26,690 nucleotides of DNA from Candidatus Doudnabacteria bacterium. Its GTDB lineage: Bacteria > Patescibacteriota > Doudnabacteria > UBA920 > 2-01-FULL-50-11. This document shows, in pieces, positions 23,652 to 26,690 of the stretch; within the stretch, counting starts at the first letter, position 1, and the number at the start of each line of letters is the position of its first letter. Position numbers and translations under genes: made by a program. Under the pieces are notes generated by a model. It was not told where the DNA came from. It saw only the letters and a list, made by a program, of their open reading frames with translations, and searched no databases. Where the stretch lies: assembly GCA_016205055.1 (NCBI GenBank), contig JACQJK010000008.1:1-26690 (forward strand), read 5' to 3'.

Positions 23652-24005
23652 TTATGAAACGGCGCCCTCTATCGCCTCCAAAACCCCCTCAAAATTACTA
23701 TCCAGCTCGTTATTCCACACTCTTAGGAGATCACATCCTTCGACATCGCGTAAATAATTTTCCCTGTGTCGATCTCGACTCTTAATTCCCTCTTCGTTGT
23801 GATGACCACCATCAAGCTCGATTATAAGACGCTTTTCCGGGCAATAAAAATCAACGATGTAATTTCCCATTCTGGCTTGCCGCTTGAATCTAAGTCCGAG
23901 AAACCTCCTATCTCTTAAAGCCTGCCACAATTTAATCTCCCAAGGCGTCCCTTTTCTTCTCAATGCTCTTGAAAGCTTAATGAATTGTTGAGGAACTTTT
24001 TTCAT
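23652..24005 (-). CDS. DUF559 protein, PD-(D/E)xK/Vsr-like endonuclease fold
   Basis: A 117-residue DUF559 protein, the family normal length. It starts with SRALRRKGTPWEIKLWQALR, with the conserved Glu at residue 23, then the core FKRQARMGNYIVDFYCPEKR and LIIELDGGHH. Asp52 and the E-L-D-G segment (Glu63) are the putative metal-binding set of a PD-(D/E)xK nuclease related to Vsr. The ending RVWNNEL fits the family's RFWNxEV pattern. Nuclease activity is predicted from fold only. The gene is closely bracketed by inverted copies of a palindromic repeat (B at 23615-23650, C at 24006-24048), and the ATG immediately follows the repeat's GGATGAGGT, which provides a GAGG. This arrangement and its position splitting korA from korB suggest a mobile cassette. 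Confidence 0.9.
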   Translation of the reverse strand: MKKVPQQFIKLSRALRRKGTPWEIKLWQALRDRRFLGLRFKRQARMGNYIVDFYCPEKRLIIELDGGHHNEEGIKSRDRHRENYLRDVEGCDLLRVWNNELDSNFEGVLEAIEGAVS

Positions 24006-24048
24006 ACCTCATCCGTCCTTCGGACACCTTCTCCTCGTCAGGAGAAGG
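24006..24048. repeat. Palindromic repeat copy C, between korA and the DUF559 gene
   Basis: ACCTCATCC (24006-24014), a short hairpin GTCC-TTC-GGAC (24015-24025), then CCTTCTCC (24027-24034) with GGAGAAGG (24041-24048) around TCGTCA. It is inverted relative to copy B, so the two copies face each other across the DUF559 gene. It also lies six bases after the korA stop codon and could act as a 3' stabilising hairpin. Confidence 0.88.
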
Positions 24049-24053
24049 CGGAT

Positions 24054-25829
24054 TTATCCTAAAATATTTTTCACTTTCTCAACTATCTCTTCCGGCCAGA
24101 ACGGTCGGCCGTCGTACTTGCGCAAGTGATGACCTGGAATGATTCCTGTCTGCTGGCGAATTAATCCTTCGAACTGCCCCGAAAAATTATTTTCAACCAC
24201 TAACAACTGCTTGGCTTCCTCCAGTATCATAACCGCTCGGGGCGTGGGAAACGGCCAGACATAATTAAAATGCAGAAAATTGACACTTGAAGTTTCTCCA
24301 CCCTCATCCGGCCTCCGGCCACCTTCTCCCGTCGAGGGAGAAGGAAATAGAGAAAGGTCTGCTAAGGCCTGTAAAATCGGCCCTTTGGTCGAGCCCCAGG
24401 AAACGATCGTTAAGTCAGCTTGATCCGGGCCGTATAACTTAGGATCAGGGATTTGCAACAAAGCATTGTCCAACTTCCGCATGCGCTTTTGCATCTGCGC
24501 GTTGCGATTGGCGACATCCTCGACGTTATAACCGTATTCGTCGTGTTCATCGGAATTGGCCAAGTGTACTCCCCCTTCGGTCCCCGGCAGAGCGCGCGGG
24601 GAAACTCCCGATTCGGTAACTTTGTAGCGTAAATACTTTCCCTGCTTTTTAATGTCCTCTGCCGTCACCCATTCACCTCGATCGATTTGAACTTTTGCTT
24701 GATCGAATACTGGCACGGTTTTTCCGCCTTCGGCCAGGTTTTTATCCGAAAGCAAAAATACCGGCATTTGATATTTTTCCGCCCAATTAAACGCCTCGGC
24801 CGTTAAATAAAAACACTCTTCCTGATCCCCTGGCGCAATGATCATTCTGGGAAACTCATCTTGCGCCGCGTGCATCAAAAACCGCAAATCGGCTTGTCCC
24901 GACCAGGTGGGCAGTCCCGTCGCCGGGCCGGGACGCTGGCCCATAAAAATCACTACCGGCGTTTCGGTAATGCCGGATAACCCTAAGGCCTCCGTCATCA
25001 AAGAAAATCCGCCGCCGCTGGTGCCAACCATGCTCCGCGTGCCCATCCAGCCGGCGCCTATTGCCGAGTTGAGTACCGCAATCTCGTCCTCCGGCTGGCG
25101 CACGATCATGCCGAATTTCGGTCCGTTTTTGGCGACAAACTCTAACAACGACGAGGAAGGCGTCATGGGATAACCGAAATAAGCGCGGCAACCGGCTGCG
25201 ATCGCCCCCATGCCCACGGCTTCGTTGCCGGTGACGTAAATTTGCTCGCGTGGAGGGCGATTTTCGACTTTATATGCAAACGGATTTTTAAAATTCTTCT
25301 TCGCAAAATCATAACCGGCGCTTCCTGCCTTTAAATTCATGTCAATCACCGGCTGCCCTTTGCTGCCGAAAGTTTCCCTAAGCAACGACAACAGGCCTTC
25401 GATATTCGCTCCCAAGACGGCAAGCAGAGCGCCCAAGGCCACGGTATTTTTCATCAATTCCGAGCCGCCAACGTCGCGGGTAATCTGGGAAAACGGCACG
25501 GCGAAAAGCGTAAACTTAGCATTTGCATTTTTAACCTTACCCGGATCGTAAATGATCCCGGCGTCTTTGGACAACTCGGGCTGGTGTTCGTCAAAAGTCT
25601 GCTGGTTTAACGCCACCAGCAAATTCACCGGCCGGATATGATGATGGACTTTTTCGCCAATTGTGATTTCAAAAGTATTGTGCCCGCCGCGGATTAAAGA
25701 AGGATATTCGGTATAATCGAACACCTGGTACCCCATGCGAGAAAAAATTTTTCCCAGCATGGATCCGGCAACTTTGATTCCGAAACCGGCCTCTCCGCCG
25801 ATTTTAATTGTCACCAAGCGCTCCGACAT
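24054..25829 (-). CDS. korA: 2-oxoacid:ferredoxin oxidoreductase, fused gamma-alpha subunit with in-frame repeat insertion
   Basis: Partner of KorB in ferredoxin-dependent oxidation of a 2-oxoacid to acyl-CoA. It has 591 residues. The gamma domain (~1-180) shows IGGEAGFGIKVAGSMLGKIF and EYPSLIRGGHNTFEI. The alpha domain (~198-590) shows GNEAVGMGAIAAGCRAYFGY, PMTPSSSLLEF, RQPEDEIAVLNSAIGAGWMG and TSGGGFSLMTEALGL. A good Shine-Dalgarno AGGA lies eight bases before the ATG. Residues 496-510 (PSPSTGEGGRRPDEG) are encoded by palindromic repeat copy D and have no counterpart in the family. They interrupt the segment between TKGPILQALADL and the VNFLHFNYVWPFP strand. The frame is preserved, so the protein is probably still made. 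Substrate: 2-oxoglutarate or pyruvate. Confidence 0.94.
   Translation of the reverse strand: MSERLVTIKIGGEAGFGIKVAGSMLGKIFSRMGYQVFDYTEYPSLIRGGHNTFEITIGEKVHHHIRPVNLLVALNQQTFDEHQPELSKDAGIIYDPGKVKNANAKFTLFAVPFSQITRDVGGSELMKNTVALGALLAVLGANIEGLLSLLRETFGSKGQPVIDMNLKAGSAGYDFAKKNFKNPFAYKVENRPPREQIYVTGNEAVGMGAIAAGCRAYFGYPMTPSSSLLEFVAKNGPKFGMIVRQPEDEIAVLNSAIGAGWMGTRSMVGTSGGGFSLMTEALGLSGITETPVVIFMGQRPGPATGLPTWSGQADLRFLMHAAQDEFPRMIIAPGDQEECFYLTAEAFNWAEKYQMPVFLLSDKNLAEGGKTVPVFDQAKVQIDRGEWVTAEDIKKQGKYLRYKVTESGVSPRALPGTEGGVHLANSDEHDEYGYNVEDVANRNAQMQKRMRKLDNALLQIPDPKLYGPDQADLTIVSWGSTKGPILQALADLSLFPSPSTGEGGRRPDEGGETSSVNFLHFNYVWPFPTPRAVMILEEAKQLLVVENNFSGQFEGLIRQQTGIIPGHHLRKYDGRPFWPEEIVEKVKNILG
24300..24344. 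repeat. Palindromic repeat copy D, inside the korA coding region
   Basis: ACCCTCATCC (24300-24309), GGCC-TCC-GGCC (24310-24320), then CCTTCTCCC (24322-24330) with GGGAGAAGG (24336-24344) around GTCGA. Orientation as copy C. At 45 bases it adds exactly 15 codons without a stop, in the frame that gives PSPSTGEGGRRPDEG. Its outer stem is the longest of the four copies (9 bp), suggesting a recent insertion or selection to keep it. Confidence 0.9.
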
Positions 25830-25842
25830 TTTTTTATTCCTG

Positions 25843-26280
25843 TTAGTCCTTAAGCTGTATAAACTTTAATTCTGCTTTTCTTTCCGGAAAATTTATTTCC
25901 AAAAGTTCGATTTTCATCTGCGGTAAAACCAACTCTCTCTGCGAGTTCAACCCCAAGTAAGCAAAAGTGATCCCCGGCTGCTCTTTGCTGGTATAGCGGA
26001 ATTGCACGCCTAGCTCTTTGAGCCAAACGGTACAATTTTGATCCTCTCCGCCCGGACAAAAAGTATCGGTAATCTTTTCCAAGGTAACCGAATAGTCGCC
26101 AAAACGATACATCTGCTCTTCTTTCAGCGTTTCTACGCGCCAGGGACGAAAGATCAGAAAAGCCGACCAGGCCAGGAGCAGAACAAACATGGCAAAAAGC
26201 AGGACGATGATTACCCTGCTGGCGTAGGGCGCAACGGGCTTCTGGGAAACAAATTTTTCCGGTGAGTCAAAGTAAATCAC
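25843..26280 (-). CDS. Single-pass membrane protein of unknown function
   Basis: A 145-residue protein from a GTG at 26280, with AAGAG just upstream. The N-terminal ~20 residues are cytoplasmic (basic), followed by one membrane segment at ~23-44 (VIIVLLFAMFVLLLAWSAFL) and an extracytoplasmic domain of ~100 residues rich in beta strands (YSVTLEKITDTFCPGGEDQN, then ITFAYLGLNSQRELVLPQMK). The two cysteines (C75 and C82) in FCPGGEDQNC could form a disulphide outside the membrane. I do not recognise the family. It sits between the acetyl-CoA synthetase gene (49-base gap) and korA (13-base gap), so it is probably co-transcribed with metabolic genes, but the sequence gives no functional link. Confidence 0.75.
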   Translation of the reverse strand: MIYFDSPEKFVSQKPVAPYASRVIIVLLFAMFVLLLAWSAFLIFRPWRVETLKEEQMYRFGDYSVTLEKITDTFCPGGEDQNCTVWLKELGVQFRYTSKEQPGITFAYLGLNSQRELVLPQMKIELLEINFPERKAELKFIQLKD

Positions 26281-26329
26281 AACTCTTGAACTTCAAACCG
26301 ATTTTTGTTCAATCGTCAAACTTAAAAAA

Positions 26330-26690
26330 TCAATCCTCCAAAGTGGAAACGTCTCCGGGATCTTCGCCCATCTCTTGGGCACGCAACACGCGGCGCATAA
26401 TCTTCCCACTGCGCGTTTTAGGCAATTTATCTACAAAAGCAATCTCTTCGGTAACCGCCAGCGGGCCGATGGTCTTTTTTAAATGCGCTTTAAGTTGCAA
26501 TACCAGCTCATCGCTCGGCTGGTGGCCCGACTTTAAAATCACAAAGGCCTTGGCGACCATTCCTTTAATCTGGTGGGGCTTGCCTATTACCCCGGCCTCG
26601 CTCACCGCAGGATGTGACACAAGGGCGCTTTCAATTTCCGCGCTGGATAAACGATGTCCGGAAATGTTCATGACGTCATCTGACCGGCCC
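26330..26690 (-). CDS. acs: Acetyl-CoA synthetase (AMP-forming), C-terminal part, cut by window edge
   Basis: Only the last ~120 residues are in the window; the frame is open to base 26690. It is the C-terminal domain of an adenylate-forming acyl-CoA synthetase: GRSDDVMNISGHRLSSAEIE (motif A8, hinge region) just inside the edge, VGVIGKPHQ-like AGVIGKPHQIKGMVAKAFV, and the conserved catalytic/acetylated lysine in LPKTRSGKIMRRVLR. This matches AMP-forming acetyl-CoA synthetase (acetate + ATP + CoA), although a propionyl-CoA synthetase cannot be excluded without the N-terminal part. An internal ATG (26671) is not the true start. Placement upstream of korAB suggests a shared role in acetyl-CoA metabolism. 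Confidence 0.85.
   Translation of the reverse strand, partial: GRSDDVMNISGHRLSSAEIESALVSHPAVSEAGVIGKPHQIKGMVAKAFVILKSGHQPSDELVLQLKAHLKKTIGPLAVTEEIAFVDKLPKTRSGKIMRRVLRAQEMGEDPGDVSTLED

Noticed and set aside
23222..24344. CRISPR array
   Set aside because: The four repeats are self-complementary, irregularly spaced (56-390 bases), in mixed orientation and contain or flank genes; there are no uniform spacers and no cas genes.

Overview
The window looks like a stretch of a streamlined bacterial genome, most likely of the Candidate Phyla Radiation (Patescibacteria). This is inferred from several traits: tightly packed genes with 1-4 base stop/start overlaps, few clear Shine-Dalgarno sites, a proline--tRNA ligase without its editing insertion, a divergent FolD, a MurA with aspartate at the catalytic cysteine position, a RecJ with the motif DYDADAVTA, and KorAB metabolism. 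I cannot place it in a class. All genes but one lie on the minus strand, so the reading order below runs from high to low coordinates. No gene-free stretch exceeds 300 bases; the longest is 14556-14754 (199 bases), and it holds a promoter and a large palindrome.

Right end (26690-22307): the 3' end of an AMP-forming acetyl-CoA synthetase, a one-pass membrane protein, korA (fused gamma-alpha subunit of a 2-oxoacid:ferredoxin oxidoreductase), a small island, korB, then recJ and rnhA. The island separates korA from korB. It carries a DUF559 (PD-(D/E)xK-like) gene and a small membrane protein among three copies of a double-hairpin palindromic repeat. A fourth copy sits in frame inside korA.

Middle (20089-14631): a PEGA-domain membrane-anchored protein is the only plus-strand gene. 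murA then has its own extended -10 promoter and is followed by a second MreB paralogue. A low-GC lincosamide/aminoglycoside-type nucleotidyltransferase and a GT4 glycosyltransferase come next. After them is a strong promoter abutting a perfect 16-bp inverted repeat that encloses two further hairpins.

Left part (14555-1): a long housekeeping run: holB, a BNR-repeat lipoprotein, frr, rseP, proS, mreB, mreC, mreD, mrdA, folD. A promoter region then leads into greA, followed by a terminator-like hairpin plus a new promoter, then lysS (with an extra C-terminal DUF2000-like domain), a Nudix hydrolase and serS, which is cut by the window edge. The genes cover cell-wall elongation (murA, mreB x2, mreC, mreD, mrdA), translation (serS, lysS, proS, frr), replication and repair (holB, recJ, rnhA), membrane proteolysis (rseP) and acetyl-CoA/ferredoxin metabolism. 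The most unusual parts are the repeat/DUF559 island splitting korAB with an in-frame repeat in korA, the structured palindrome before holB, and the LysRS fusion.
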